Notes: a model not told the origin generated them from the sequence alone. 64,000 nucleotides of DNA from CAIQQQ01 sp037445025 (GCA_037445025.1 JBBILI010000003.1:1-64000); one strand, 5' to 3'; counted from the stretch's first letter, positions 51,895-61,386 are shown. Made by a program: numbers and translations.

Positions 51895-52884
51895 TTACAG
51901 CTTCGGCAGGCCGGACTGCTCCAGCACGGCCGTGGTCAGCATATCCGTGGGATCGACCACCTTGTCGGTGACGTGCGCGGCGAACAGGTTTTCGGCGGTT
52001 TCCTTGAAGGTCGCCGGGTTGATCCACAGAATGCCCTTCTCGGCGGTGAGCTTGCTTTTCATGAAAATGGCCTGCTGCGTCGCCTGGTAGCTCTGCTGGT
52101 CGATATCCAGCCCATCGACGAATTTCTGGTTCACCATGTAGGCGGCGGCAGCCTTGGGGTCCTTGAAGAAATTCGCCCAGGCCTCGCCCTGCGTGTGCAT
52201 GAACTTCGCCAGCATCTCGACATTGCCGGGCGTGTTGAAGAAGCTTTCCTTGACGAAGTAGCTGTCGGTCTGCGCGTTGAGCCCGAAGCTGCCGAGCGGC
52301 AGCACGTTCACCGGCACGCCGGCGTTCTCGATCAGCCGCGGCTCGTTGAACGCGAAGGTGGTGACCTCGCAGTCGATCCGTCCGGAGATCAGCACCGCGA
52401 TGTCGGTACCGCCGATGGTGGTGGTGGTGACGTCAGTGTCCTTCAGCCCGTTCTTGGACAGCAGCAGATCGAGATACGGCTTGGCCGCCACCTTGACGCC
52501 GATGCGCTTGCCCTTGAGGTCGGTCGCCTTGGTGACGCCGCTGTCCTTGCGGCAGGTCATGGCGACAGGGGAGGTCTGGAACTGCGAGGCGATGATCTTG
52601 AACTTCTCGCCGCGCCCGGCCGCGGCCAGGATCGATTCGGGGTTGGCGATGCCGATATCAGCCACGCCGGCCGCGACCATCTGCACCTGGTTGATGCCCT
52701 GGCCGGTGGGCACCAGGGTCACGTCAAAGCCGGCAGCTTTGAACAGGCCTTCGTGCAGCGCGTATTCCGGCCCGTACATCTCGACATTGGGGATATAGCC
52801 GAGGACCACGGTGAGCTTGCGCGGTGTCTGGGCCTGCGCCGCGAGGGGAATGAGGACGGCCAGGGCGGCGAGGAAACGCTTCAT
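51895..52884 (-). CDS. ABC transporter substrate-binding protein (NMT1/THI5-like)
   Basis: The 329-aa protein has a signal peptide (MKRFLAALAVLIPLAAQA). The mature start is KLTVVLGYIPNVEMYGPEYA, and then LVPTGQGINQVQMVAAGVAD is the NMT1 ligand-site pattern. Relatives bind thiamin pyrimidine precursors, riboflavin, taurine or sulfonates. It overlaps the ATPase stop by ATGA. With the AllA-like and LLM genes, a pyrimidine or ureide-type substrate is plausible but unproven. Confidence 0.9.
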   Translation of the reverse strand: MKRFLAALAVLIPLAAQAQTPRKLTVVLGYIPNVEMYGPEYALHEGLFKAAGFDVTLVPTGQGINQVQMVAAGVADIGIANPESILAAAGRGEKFKIIASQFQTSPVAMTCRKDSGVTKATDLKGKRIGVKVAAKPYLDLLLSKNGLKDTDVTTTTIGGTDIAVLISGRIDCEVTTFAFNEPRLIENAGVPVNVLPLGSFGLNAQTDSYFVKESFFNTPGNVEMLAKFMHTQGEAWANFFKDPKAAAAYMVNQKFVDGLDIDQQSYQATQQAIFMKSKLTAEKGILWINPATFKETAENLFAAHVTDKVVDPTDMLTTAVLEQSGLPKL

Positions 52885-53681
52885 AAGGCGGGCTCCTGTT
52901 CGGGCGAAAGGACGTGGCGGCCGGCGAGCGCGTGGCGCAGCGTGGCCTCGTGGGCGATGAAGTCGGGGTCGTCGCGGATCTCGGGGCGGCGGTCATGACC
53001 GAAGCCGATGGTCACCACTTTGGAGATGCGGCCGGGGCGGGCGGACATGACGGCCACCGTGTCCGACAGGATCACCGCCTCGGTGATGGAGTGGGTGACC
53101 AGCAGCATGGTGGCGTTGGTCTCCCGCAGGATGCGCAGCAGCTCGAAGTTGAGGTGCTCGCGGGTCAGTTCGTCGAGCGCGCCGAAGGGTTCGTCCATCA
53201 GCAGGAATCTGGGGCGCAGGGTAAGCGCGCGGGCGATGGCGGCGCGCTGGCGCATGCCGCCGGACAGCTCGGCGGGATAGGCCTGCTCGAAGCCGCGCAG
53301 ACCGACCATCTCGATCGCCTGCTCGGCCCGCCTGCGGCGCTCGGCGCGGTCCATGCGCGCCACTTCGAGGGCGAGTTCCACATTGGCCAGCAGCTTGCGC
53401 CAGGGCAGCAGCACGGATTGCTGGGACACCAGGGCGAAGCTGCGCGCGGCGCGGGCCTGGGCGGGCGTGAGGCCGCCCAGCGTCGCGGTGCCGCTGGTGG
53501 GCTGGACGATATCGGTGAGGATGCGCAGCAGGGTGGATTTGCCGCAGCCGGAGGCGCCGATCAGCGTGGCCCAGCCGCCCTGCGGGACTTCGAGGCTGCA
53601 GCCCACCAGCGCCTGCGTCACCTGCGTGCCGCGACGATAGGTCATCCCCACGTCGCAGACGCTGATGCCGCCTTCGCTCAC
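52881..53681 (-). CDS. ABC transporter ATP-binding protein (SsuB/TauB type)
   Basis: The 266-aa ATPase starts at GTG 53681 (VSEGGISVCDVGMTYRRG), overlapping the upstream stop by GTGA. It has Walker A LIGASGCGKSTLLR, Q-loop SQQSVLLPWRK, signature LSGGMRQRAAIARAL and Walker B FLLMDEPFGALD. It powers the two permeases of this operon. Confidence 0.92.
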   Translation of the reverse strand: MSEGGISVCDVGMTYRRGTQVTQALVGCSLEVPQGGWATLIGASGCGKSTLLRILTDIVQPTSGTATLGGLTPAQARAARSFALVSQQSVLLPWRKLLANVELALEVARMDRAERRRRAEQAIEMVGLRGFEQAYPAELSGGMRQRAAIARALTLRPRFLLMDEPFGALDELTREHLNFELLRILRETNATMLLVTHSITEAVILSDTVAVMSARPGRISKVVTIGFGHDRRPEIRDDPDFIAHEATLRHALAGRHVLSPEQEPAL

Positions 53682-54202
53682 GCGGGGCTCTCGGTGAGGC
53701 GCATGGCCACCGGCAGAGTGACGGTGTGGTGATCGACCTCGTTGGTGTCGACCAGTTCGAGGTTGAAGAACGGCATGCTCGGCGCGTGGAAATACGGGCC
53801 GGCGTGCCAGGTGCCGCGGTGGAGCAGAACAGCGACGCCGCCTGGGATGGTGAAGGCGCGGATCGCGGCCGGATCGGGCGCAGCGTCCGGCTGTTCGAGA
53901 TCGCGCGGCGGCGCGACGGCGAGCAGCCAGGGCTGGGCGTTGGCCGAGGCGAGCACCTGGGTGACCGCGCGGTGGCGGGTGATGCGGGTGATGTCGTGGC
54001 TGCGGCGGCTGAGGTCCATGATGTAGAAGCGCGGCCGCCCGCCGGCGAGGTTGAGCGCCTGGTCCGCGAGGTCGGCCGGGGCGCCGTCGGCGCCGGGCAG
54101 GATCAGGTGGCCGAACGGAAGGAAGGCTTCGGCCGAGATCGGGCGGGCCGGAAGTGGCTGCACCGCCACGGTGTCGCTGCCCATGATCTGATCGCCCGTC
54201 AT
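53678..54202 (-). CDS. Ureidoglycolate lyase (AllA) family protein
   Basis: The 174-aa cupin-fold protein starts at ATG 54202 with AAGGAG six bases upstream. It has VQPLPARPISAEAFLPFGHL, MDLSRRSHDITRITRHRAVT, LAVAPPRDLEQP and LLHRGTWHAGPYF, matching the AllA fold and metal/substrate residues. AllA splits ureidoglycolate to glyoxylate and urea in purine breakdown. Being first gene of an importer-monooxygenase operon suggests use on a ureide made from the imported compound. No other allantoin genes are nearby, so a related reaction is possible. Confidence 0.82.
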   Translation of the reverse strand: MTGDQIMGSDTVAVQPLPARPISAEAFLPFGHLILPGADGAPADLADQALNLAGGRPRFYIMDLSRRSHDITRITRHRAVTQVLASANAQPWLLAVAPPRDLEQPDAAPDPAAIRAFTIPGGVAVLLHRGTWHAGPYFHAPSMPFFNLELVDTNEVDHHTVTLPVAMRLTESPA

Positions 54203-54409
54203 GACATGCTCCTTGCGTTGCCGCATTCCCAGGCAGAGCAACGACCATGCCAGCGCCAAAGGCCGGACTGCCGCGGCATTGTTCCGGCGGCACGGTCAGG
54301 ATTGGGTGCTCCGTGGGCAATTGCCGCCGATTCAAGCGGCCGCGCCGGACCCTGGCCAGAGCGGCGCCGCACCGGTAGCTTGCGGCCCTCCAGCGCGAGT
54401 GCCCCGATC

Positions 54410-55258
54410 ATGCCTGCCAAGCCGGTCTTCCGCCCCAAGCCCAACGCCGTCGCAACCCTGTTCGGCCGCCGGAAGGCGGTGATCGGCGTGATCCACCTGC
54501 CGGCCCTGCCGGGCAGCCCGGCCTATGACGGGGCAGAGTTCGAGGAGCTGATCACCATCGCCCTCGGCGAGGCGCAGCGCTACCGCGACGGCGGGGTGGA
54601 CGGGCTGATCGTGGAGAACCATGGCGACATCCCGTTCGCCAAGCCGGAGCGGCTGGGCCCGGAGACGGCGGCGGCGATGGCGGTGATCACCCGGGCGGTG
54701 CGGCTGGAGAGCGGCCTGCCGACGGGGGTGAACGTGCTGGCCAACGGCGCCATCCAGGCGCTGGCGATCGCCAAGGCGTCCGGCGCGTGCTTCATACGGG
54801 TCAACCAGTGGGCCAACGCCTATGTCGCCAACGAGGGGTTCATCGAGGGGCCGGCCGGGGCCGCGGCGCGGTACCGGGCGTGGCTGCACGCGCGGTCGGT
54901 GAAGATCTTCGCCGACGTGCATGTCAAGCACGGGGCGCATGCCATCGTGGCGGATCGCGAGATCGGCGAGATGGCGCGGGATGCCGAGTTCTTCGACGCC
55001 GACGCCGCCATCGTCACCGGGCAGCGCACCGGCGACGCGGCCAGCCTCGACGAGCTGCGGACGATCTGCGAGGGCACGTCCCTGCCCGTGCTGGTCGGCA
55101 GCGGGGTGACGCCCGACAATGTCGGCGCGATCCTGCAGCACGCGGGCGCGGTGATCGTGGCGAGCTATCTCAAACAGGAGGGGGTGTGGTGGAACCCTGT
55201 CGACCCCGCCCGGCTGGCCGTGTTCATGTCCGCCGTCGCCGCCGCGCGGGCGGACTGA
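54410..55258 (+). CDS. BtpA/SgcQ family TIM-barrel protein
   Basis: The 282-aa protein starts MPAKPVFRPKPNAVATLFGR. The family pattern is VIGVIHLPALPGSPAYDGAE, DGLIVENHGDIPFAKPE, KIFADVHVKHGAHAI and SGVTPDNVGAILQHAGAVIV, ending with the phosphate-binding region near the C-terminus. BtpA is needed for photosystem I stability in cyanobacteria; SgcQ is a sugar-cluster homologue. In heterotrophs the role is unclear, perhaps a nucleoside/sugar-phosphate enzyme. It starts a four-gene plus-strand run. Confidence 0.85.
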   Translation: MPAKPVFRPKPNAVATLFGRRKAVIGVIHLPALPGSPAYDGAEFEELITIALGEAQRYRDGGVDGLIVENHGDIPFAKPERLGPETAAAMAVITRAVRLESGLPTGVNVLANGAIQALAIAKASGACFIRVNQWANAYVANEGFIEGPAGAAARYRAWLHARSVKIFADVHVKHGAHAIVADREIGEMARDAEFFDADAAIVTGQRTGDAASLDELRTICEGTSLPVLVGSGVTPDNVGAILQHAGAVIVASYLKQEGVWWNPVDPARLAVFMSAVAAARAD

Positions 55259-55283
55259 GCCGCAGGCAGGGAGGGACGATCGC

Positions 55284-56420
55284 ATGGCCAGCGCCACGGA
55301 GCGTGACTACCGGCTGGATTTCTTCCGTGGGGCCGCGCTGTTCCTGATCTTTATCGACCACATCCCCGACAACGTGTTCAGCGCGGTGACGCTGCACAGC
55401 TTCGCGCTCAGCGATGCCGCCGAGATCTTCATCTACATCTCGGGCTATACCGCGTCGCTGGTCTATACCAGGGTCGCGCAACGGATGGGCACGCTGCTGG
55501 CCGCGGCGCGCATCTGGCGGCGCGTGTGGCAGCTCTACGTGGCGCATCTCTGCCTGTTCATGCTGTACAACGCCGAGGTGTCCTACACCATGGCGCGCTT
55601 CGCCAACCCGCTGTTCGCCGACGAGCTGCGGGCCGGCGCGTTCCTCGACGATCCCGCCCAGACCATCCTGCGGGTGCTGCTGCTGCAGTTCCAGCCCACC
55701 TTTCTCGACATCCTGCCGCTCTACATCGCGCTGCTGCTGGTGTTCCCGCTGATCCTGGTGGCGCTCAACCGCAGCCTGTGGCTGGCGCTGGTGCCGTCGC
55801 TGGCGCTGTACGCGGCGGCACGGATCTGGGACATCAATCTGCCGGGCTATCCCGCGGATCACAGCTGGACGTTCAACCCGCTGGCCTGGCAGCTGCTGTT
55901 CGTCATCGGCGCCGCCTGCGGCAACATGACCGCGCGGGGGCGGCGGATGCTGGACATCCGGCCCTGGCAGGTCTGGCTCGCGGGCGCCGTGGTGCTGGCC
56001 GGCGCGGTGCTGCGCTGCAGCTGGATCCTGCATGAGAGTTTTCCGGCGATTCCAGCGATTCTGTACCGAACCCTCTGGCCGCTCGACAAAACCGAATTGC
56101 CGTTGCTGCGTCTTTGCAACATGCTCGCGTTTGCTCTGCTGGCGGCGCGCTGGGTGCCGCGGCAGGCGCGATTCTTCTTCAGGCCGGGAGCGTGGCTGAT
56201 TGTTCTGTGCGGGCGCCATTCGCTGGAGATCTTCTGCCTCTCCATCCTGCTGTCGGTGATGGGCAATGTCGCCTACACCGTCATGGGCGAGGCGCTCGCC
56301 GTGCAGTTCGCCGTCAATGCGAGCGGCATCCTGCTGATGCTCGGGCTCGGGCTGCTGCTGTCCTGGTTCGATGGCGACGGCAAGCTGCCATGGCCGGCAC
56401 CGTCGCAGGCCAGACCATGA
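55284..56420 (+). CDS. OpgC domain-containing membrane acyltransferase
   Basis: The 378-aa protein has about 10 membrane helices. It starts RDYRLDFFRGAALFLIFIDH, carrying the R-x10-H-type acyltransferase motif, followed by ALSDAAEIFIYISGYTASLV typical of OpgC. OpgC adds succinyl groups to periplasmic glucans. It overlaps the SGNH gene by ATGA. Together they suggest O-acyl decoration of an exported glycan. Confidence 0.88.
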   Translation: MASATERDYRLDFFRGAALFLIFIDHIPDNVFSAVTLHSFALSDAAEIFIYISGYTASLVYTRVAQRMGTLLAAARIWRRVWQLYVAHLCLFMLYNAEVSYTMARFANPLFADELRAGAFLDDPAQTILRVLLLQFQPTFLDILPLYIALLLVFPLILVALNRSLWLALVPSLALYAAARIWDINLPGYPADHSWTFNPLAWQLLFVIGAACGNMTARGRRMLDIRPWQVWLAGAVVLAGAVLRCSWILHESFPAIPAILYRTLWPLDKTELPLLRLCNMLAFALLAARWVPRQARFFFRPGAWLIVLCGRHSLEIFCLSILLSVMGNVAYTVMGEALAVQFAVNASGILLMLGLGLLLSWFDGDGKLPWPAPSQARP

Positions 56421-57154
56421 CCCGCCCGGCCCCCTGGCGGCTCGCGGCCCTGCTGTGGACGGTCCTTGCGGTGCCGGCGATGGCGGAGCCTGCGGCGTGC
56501 AGCATCCCTGATGACCTCATGCTGAACGACCTGTCGCTGCCGGTCGTGCATGCGGCGCTTGCGGCGCATCAGCCGCTCACCATCCTGACGATCGGCGGCG
56601 CTTCGACGGCGGGGCTGGCGGCGCAGGGGGCGGCCTACACCTATCCGGCCCGGCTGGAGGCGCAGCTGCGGCAGCGTCTGCCGGGGGGCGCGATCACCGT
56701 GATCAACCGCGGCATGCCGGGCAACTCCACCCGCGCGCGGGTGGATGCGCTGGGTGCCGAGCTGGACCAGCTGAAGCCTGCCCTGGTGATCTGGGCGCCC
56801 GGCTCCAGCGAGGCCGGCCAGTCCGAGGATCTCGGGCCGTTCGTGGACACGCTGAACGAGGGCGTGGCGCTGATACGCGAGGCGCATGCCGACCTGATCT
56901 TCATCGATCTGCAATATGCCCCGAGCATTGCCCGGATCATCGATCTCAGCCGCTACAACAGCGCCATCGCCGGCGTGGCGGAGGCGGAGCAGATTCCGCT
57001 GCTGCGCCGCAGCGAGCTGATGCGGCGCTGGAGCGACAGCGGCGAGATCGATCTGGAGACGACCGGCCGGAAAAGCTGGACCGCCACCATCCGCCATCTG
57101 TTCGACTGCCTGGCCACGGTGCTGACCACCGCGGTGGTGACGGCTGCGCCATGA
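56417..57154 (+). CDS. SGNH/GDSL-hydrolase family periplasmic protein
   Basis: The 245-aa protein has a signal peptide (MTRPAPWRLAALLWTVLAVP). Block I is LTILTIGGASTAG, where the nucleophile would be Ser in GGAS instead of GDS. Block II/III resemble GMPGNSTRARV and WAPGSSEAG. The usual C-terminal DxxH is not evident (DSGEIDLETTG), so activity is uncertain. Its stop overlaps the esterase start (57151-57154). It is probably an acyl-ester hydrolase or transferase acting with OpgC. Confidence 0.75.
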   Translation: MTRPAPWRLAALLWTVLAVPAMAEPAACSIPDDLMLNDLSLPVVHAALAAHQPLTILTIGGASTAGLAAQGAAYTYPARLEAQLRQRLPGGAITVINRGMPGNSTRARVDALGAELDQLKPALVIWAPGSSEAGQSEDLGPFVDTLNEGVALIREAHADLIFIDLQYAPSIARIIDLSRYNSAIAGVAEAEQIPLLRRSELMRRWSDSGEIDLETTGRKSWTATIRHLFDCLATVLTTAVVTAAP

Positions 57155-58032
57155 GAACCGCCCTTCTGGCACGCGGCGTGGCGTTGGTGCTGCTGCTGCT
57201 CGTGCGGCTGGCGCCGGCCCTGTCCGGTGAGATCCGGCCGCTCACCGTGCCCTCGGCCACGCTGGGGCGGGACTGGGCGGGGTTGATCTATCTGCCCGAC
57301 TCCTATGACACGGCGCCGCAGAGCTACAAGGTCGTCTATCTCCTGCACGGCGCCCACAGCGATCCGTCGAGCTGGGTCAGCGAGGTTCATCTCGGCCCGG
57401 TGCTCGACCGGCTGATCGCGGAGCACCGCATTCCCCCCTGCCTCGTGGTGATGCCTGCGGGCGGCAACAGCTGGTATCTCGACGGGCCCGAGCGGATGGA
57501 CACGGCCCTGGTGCAGGATCTGATCCCCTGGATCGACACGCATTACCGCAGCGATCCAAGGCGGTCCGCCCGGTTCGTGGCGGGGCTTTCGATGGGCGGC
57601 TATGGCGCGGTGCATCTGGCGCTCGCCCATCCCCAGCTGTTCGAGGCGGTGGCGGCGATGAGCCCCGCGGTCTACACGCCGGAGCCGCCGCCGCAGTCAG
57701 CCGCCCGCAGCGCCGCGGTGTTCCAGCATGGCGGCGTGTTCGACCCGGCGCTGTGGCAGAACCAGAACTATCCCGCCCTGCTGGAGGGCTATCCCGCGCG
57801 GCTGTGGCCGTTGCGGCTGTTTGTCAGCGCCGGGCTGCAGGATATTCTGCGCACCGGGGATGCCGGCGCCCTGCTGGCGCAGGCGTGGCGCGCGCAGGTG
57901 CTGCCGGTGCAGTTCCACATCCGGCCCGGCCATCACGATTTCATCCTGTGGCGCCACGACATCGTCCCCGCGCTGCGGTTTCTGCTGGCACCCGGCCGGC
58001 CGCCGGCGCAGCGCGTGGCGGGCACGCGCTGA
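57151..58032 (+). CDS. Exported alpha/beta-hydrolase esterase (esterase D/PHB depolymerase-like)
   Basis: The 293-aa protein has a signal peptide (LARGVALVLLLLVRLAPALS). The core shows VVYLLHGAHSDPSSWV, the nucleophile Ser147 in FVAGLSMGGYGAVHLALAH, and His in RPGHHDFILWRHD. The fold is that of the esterase D/FrsA group, often feruloyl or acetyl-xylan esterases or mycolyltransferase-like proteins. As last gene of the BtpA-OpgC-SGNH run it probably acts on acylated glycans in the periplasm. Confidence 0.85.
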   Translation: MRTALLARGVALVLLLLVRLAPALSGEIRPLTVPSATLGRDWAGLIYLPDSYDTAPQSYKVVYLLHGAHSDPSSWVSEVHLGPVLDRLIAEHRIPPCLVVMPAGGNSWYLDGPERMDTALVQDLIPWIDTHYRSDPRRSARFVAGLSMGGYGAVHLALAHPQLFEAVAAMSPAVYTPEPPPQSAARSAAVFQHGGVFDPALWQNQNYPALLEGYPARLWPLRLFVSAGLQDILRTGDAGALLAQAWRAQVLPVQFHIRPGHHDFILWRHDIVPALRFLLAPGRPPAQRVAGTR

Positions 58033-58060
58033 CGGGCACGGGATCGCGGTCGTCACCGCG

Positions 58061-59626
58061 TCAATAGGCGCCCGCCCATCCGTCCCGCCGTGGATCCGAC
58101 CCCGCGATCCGCATGCCGTTCGGCGCCACCGTGATCACCTGCATCGCGCACGGGCCTTCGAGCGGGCCCACGCGCTTGAGCTGGTGGCCGCGCTTTTCCA
58201 GATCGTCCAGCACCGCCGGCCCGAAGCCCGGTTCGATCGTCAGCACATGGTCGCCGTCATGCGGCCAGTTGGCACCCTGGCCGGGCTGGCTGCTGGTCCA
58301 GCGCGGACGTTCGACGGCGGCCTGGGCGTGGTCGCCGTCGTCGAGCAGGGCAGAGATCACCTGCAGTTTCACCTGCACCTGGTTGTCCGCCCCCGGCGTG
58401 CCGAGCACGCCCCACAGCGCGCCGTCCTTGAGGATCATCGGCGCGTTCATGGTGTGGCGCACGCGCTTGCCGGGGGCGACGCGGTTGGGGTGCTGCGGGT
58501 CGAGATGCCAGTAGGCCATGCGGTTGTTGAGCAGCACGCCGGTGTCACCGGCGATGCAGCCGGAGCCGTACAGCGAGTTGAGGCTCTGGATGGCGGAGAT
58601 CGCCGTGCCGTCGGCATCCACCACGGCGAAATAGGTGGTGTCACCGGCGTGATGCGGCATGCGCAGATCCAGTTCCGCCGCACGATCCATGCGGATCTCG
58701 TGCAGATGCTTGTCGATGTTGGCGTCTGATAGCATCACCTCCACCGGCACCTCGTGGAAGCGCGGGTCGCTGCCGTAGCGCTCGCGGTCGAGAAAGGCGC
58801 GCTTCTTGGCCTCGACCATCACGTGCACACGGTCGGCGGGTGAGAGGGTGGCGAGGTCGAACCGCTCCAGGATGCGCAGCATGATCAGCGTGGCAAAGCC
58901 GGTGGAGTTGGGCGGCGTTTGCCGAATTTCGAAGCCACGGTAGGACATCCCGATCGGGTCCTGCACCTGCGGGTGATAGCCGGCGAGATCGGCTTCGGTG
59001 ATCAGCGTGCCGTGGCCGGCGAGGCGGGTGGCGAGGCGGCCGCGGTAGAAGGTCTCGGCACCGTCGGCTGCGATCTCTTCCAGCGTGCGCGCCAGCGCCT
59101 CCTGGCGGATGACGCTGGCGATGCCGGGGGCGGCGAAGGTGATGGCGGCCTGCGCGTCAAAGATCGGCGCGGAGTCGCGGGCGAAGTTCACGCAATGCGG
59201 CGTGGCGCCGTAGCCTTCGCGGGCGTGCGCGATGGCGGATTGAAACAGCCGCGCCCAGGGCAGGCGGCCGTGATCGGCGTGCATCGCGGCGAGGCCGCCG
59301 AGGCTGCCGGGCACCGAGACGGAACGCGGGCCGCGCACAGCCATGCCGGCGGCGAACACATCCGGCGTGGCCGCGGCCGGCGCCCAGCCGCAGGCGTTAT
59401 ACACCTTCGCCTGGCCGTCGATCAGCACGTGGTAGAACCCGTCGCCGCCCAGGCCGGACATCATCGGCTCGACCACGCCGAGGGTGAGCGAGATCGCCAC
59501 CGCGGCGTCGATGGCGTTGCCGCCGGCGCGCAGAATGTCGAGCCCCGCCTGGGTGGCCAGCGGGTGGTTGGCGCCGACGGCGCCGTTGCGGCCGATCTGC
59601 GGCGGGCGCCAGGTGCGCGGGCTCAT
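58061..59626 (-). CDS. ggt: Gamma-glutamyltransferase family protein
   Basis: The 521-aa Ntn-hydrolase begins NGAVGANHPLATQAGLDILR and has GGNAIDAAVAISLTLGVVEP and SGLGGDGFYHV. Autocleavage is expected at Thr330 in HHAGDTTYFAVVDADG. LNSLYGSGCI and NNRMAYW follow. There is no signal peptide, unlike E. coli Ggt, so it may be cytoplasmic. It could cleave gamma-glutamyl amides or act as a cephalosporin acylase-like enzyme. It overlaps the S9 peptidase gene by ATGA. Confidence 0.92.
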   Translation of the reverse strand: MSPRTWRPPQIGRNGAVGANHPLATQAGLDILRAGGNAIDAAVAISLTLGVVEPMMSGLGGDGFYHVLIDGQAKVYNACGWAPAAATPDVFAAGMAVRGPRSVSVPGSLGGLAAMHADHGRLPWARLFQSAIAHAREGYGATPHCVNFARDSAPIFDAQAAITFAAPGIASVIRQEALARTLEEIAADGAETFYRGRLATRLAGHGTLITEADLAGYHPQVQDPIGMSYRGFEIRQTPPNSTGFATLIMLRILERFDLATLSPADRVHVMVEAKKRAFLDRERYGSDPRFHEVPVEVMLSDANIDKHLHEIRMDRAAELDLRMPHHAGDTTYFAVVDADGTAISAIQSLNSLYGSGCIAGDTGVLLNNRMAYWHLDPQHPNRVAPGKRVRHTMNAPMILKDGALWGVLGTPGADNQVQVKLQVISALLDDGDHAQAAVERPRWTSSQPGQGANWPHDGDHVLTIEPGFGPAVLDDLEKRGHQLKRVGPLEGPCAMQVITVAPNGMRIAGSDPRRDGWAGAY

Positions 59627-61386
59627 GCCAGGTGCTCCTGAAAATGCTTCGCCACGGCGTTCATGATGCGCTTGCGATGATCGGGGCGGATAAAGCCGTG
59701 GCCGGCATATTCGAACTCCTCGTAGACCACCTTCTTCTGGCGTTCCTGCAGCGCGGTGGCGAACTGGTCGCTCTCATGCTTGGGCACGCGGGGGTCGCGG
59801 TCGCCATGCGCGATCAGCATCGGCGCCTTGACGTTGTCGATGTGATGGATCGGCGAGATCTGGGCGAACAGGTCGTCGTTCTCGCCGGGGAAGCCGTATT
59901 CGCGGGCGCGATGGTCGCGCCGCCAGGGGCCGGTGCGCTCCAGCAGCGTGACGAAATCGGCGATGCCGTAATAGTCGACCGCGGCCTGCCACAGGTCCGG
60001 CTGCAGGGTGACGGCGGCGAGCACCATCCAGCCGCCATAGGACTGGCCCATGATGCCGATCTTCTCGGGGTTGATGTCCGGCTGGGCGGCGAGCCAGTGG
60101 CGGCCCTCGCCGACATCGGCCAGCGCCATCGGCCGCAGATGCACGTCGTCGCTTTCCATATAGGCGCGGCCGTAGCCGGAGCTGCCGCGCACATTGGGCA
60201 GCAGAACCGCAAAACCCTGGTCGAGCAGCATCTGCGTGTCGGTGCGGAAATTCGCCCGCGTCTGGCCCACCGGGCCGCCATGCACCCACACCACCGCCGG
60301 GTAGCCGCCCGCGGGCTTGGGGGTGCGCGGCAGCGCGAACCAGCCGGGGATCATCTTGCCGTCCGTGGCCGGCCATTCCACCAGATGCGGATGAACCAGC
60401 CCGGCCGGATCGATGCCCGCCTCCGCCAGCGGATCGGGGCGGAGCAACGGCGTGGCCTTGCCGTCCTTCCAGAGGAAGATGCCGGCCGGCTCGGTGGGGG
60501 ACTGGGCGGTGAAGGCCAGGGTGGTGCCATCCGGCGACCAGGCCAGATCCGCCACGATGCCGCAGGGCAGATCGAGCACCATCTCGCCGTCCACCTTCAG
60601 CACGGCGTAGCCGCGGTCGTTCTCCACCACCGCCAGCCGGCCGCGGTTGGGCGCCTGCGACCAGGCCTCGACATCGCGCCCCGGCGCTTCGTGCACGACT
60701 GACACGCCGCCGTTGCGCGGATCGATCCGGCAGAGCCGCATGAAGTCGCTGCCGCCGTGGTCGGTGAGGCCCATCAGCGCGCCGTCCGGCGTCCAGCGGA
60801 CGGACTGATAGCGGGTCGGACCGGGCGCGGGCACGGGGTGCTGCGCGCCGGTGACAAGGTCGAACACCCACAGCGTCTGGTCGCCCGAGCTGAAATCCGA
60901 GATCACCGCCAGCTTGTCGCCGCTCCAGCCACTGACCGAAATTTGACCGTCGCCTTCGCGGATCTGCGTCACCGCCCCGGTGGCGATCTCGCGCACCAGC
61001 ACGTCGAAGATGCGCTCGTCGCGGTCGTTGGCGGTGTAGGCGATGCGGGTGCCATCCGGCGACCAGGCGCCGAAATCATGGATCACGCCCGGGGCCTGGG
61101 TGAGGTTGCGGACGGTGCCGTCCGTCTCCACCAGATGGAACTGCTGGCGCTCGTCGCCGCCGGCGTCCACTCCCAGGATCACCCGGTCATCGGTGGGGGC
61201 GCGCCGCAGCAGCGCCACCATCTCATCGAAGGTCGCGACCGGCTGGGCGTTCGATCCGTCGAGATCCATCACCCAGGGCTGCGGCAGCCCCGAGCCGCGC
61301 ATGTGGAACAGCCTGCTGCCATCCTTGGAAAACGACGGCGAGGTGTACGCGCCGATCAGGGTCCAGCTTTCGGGGGAATGGGGCAT
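59623..61386 (-). CDS. S9 family peptidase (acylaminoacyl-peptidase/DPP type)
   Basis: The 587-aa protein starts MPHSPESWTLIGAYTSPSFS at ATG 61386 with GGAGAG upstream. It has an N-terminal beta-propeller (repeats such as WSPDGTRIAYT and WSPDGTTLAFT). The C-terminal alpha/beta-hydrolase has YPAVVWVHGGPVGQ, Ser449 in GIMGQSYGGWMV, Asp in DRDPRVPKHESD and His in EFEYAGHGF. It hydrolyses short peptides in the cytoplasm. Coupling to ggt suggests joint use in peptide or gamma-glutamyl peptide turnover. Confidence 0.92.
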   Translation of the reverse strand: MPHSPESWTLIGAYTSPSFSKDGSRLFHMRGSGLPQPWVMDLDGSNAQPVATFDEMVALLRRAPTDDRVILGVDAGGDERQQFHLVETDGTVRNLTQAPGVIHDFGAWSPDGTRIAYTANDRDERIFDVLVREIATGAVTQIREGDGQISVSGWSGDKLAVISDFSSGDQTLWVFDLVTGAQHPVPAPGPTRYQSVRWTPDGALMGLTDHGGSDFMRLCRIDPRNGGVSVVHEAPGRDVEAWSQAPNRGRLAVVENDRGYAVLKVDGEMVLDLPCGIVADLAWSPDGTTLAFTAQSPTEPAGIFLWKDGKATPLLRPDPLAEAGIDPAGLVHPHLVEWPATDGKMIPGWFALPRTPKPAGGYPAVVWVHGGPVGQTRANFRTDTQMLLDQGFAVLLPNVRGSSGYGRAYMESDDVHLRPMALADVGEGRHWLAAQPDINPEKIGIMGQSYGGWMVLAAVTLQPDLWQAAVDYYGIADFVTLLERTGPWRRDHRAREYGFPGENDDLFAQISPIHHIDNVKAPMLIAHGDRDPRVPKHESDQFATALQERQKKVVYEEFEYAGHGFIRPDHRKRIMNAVAKHFQEHLA

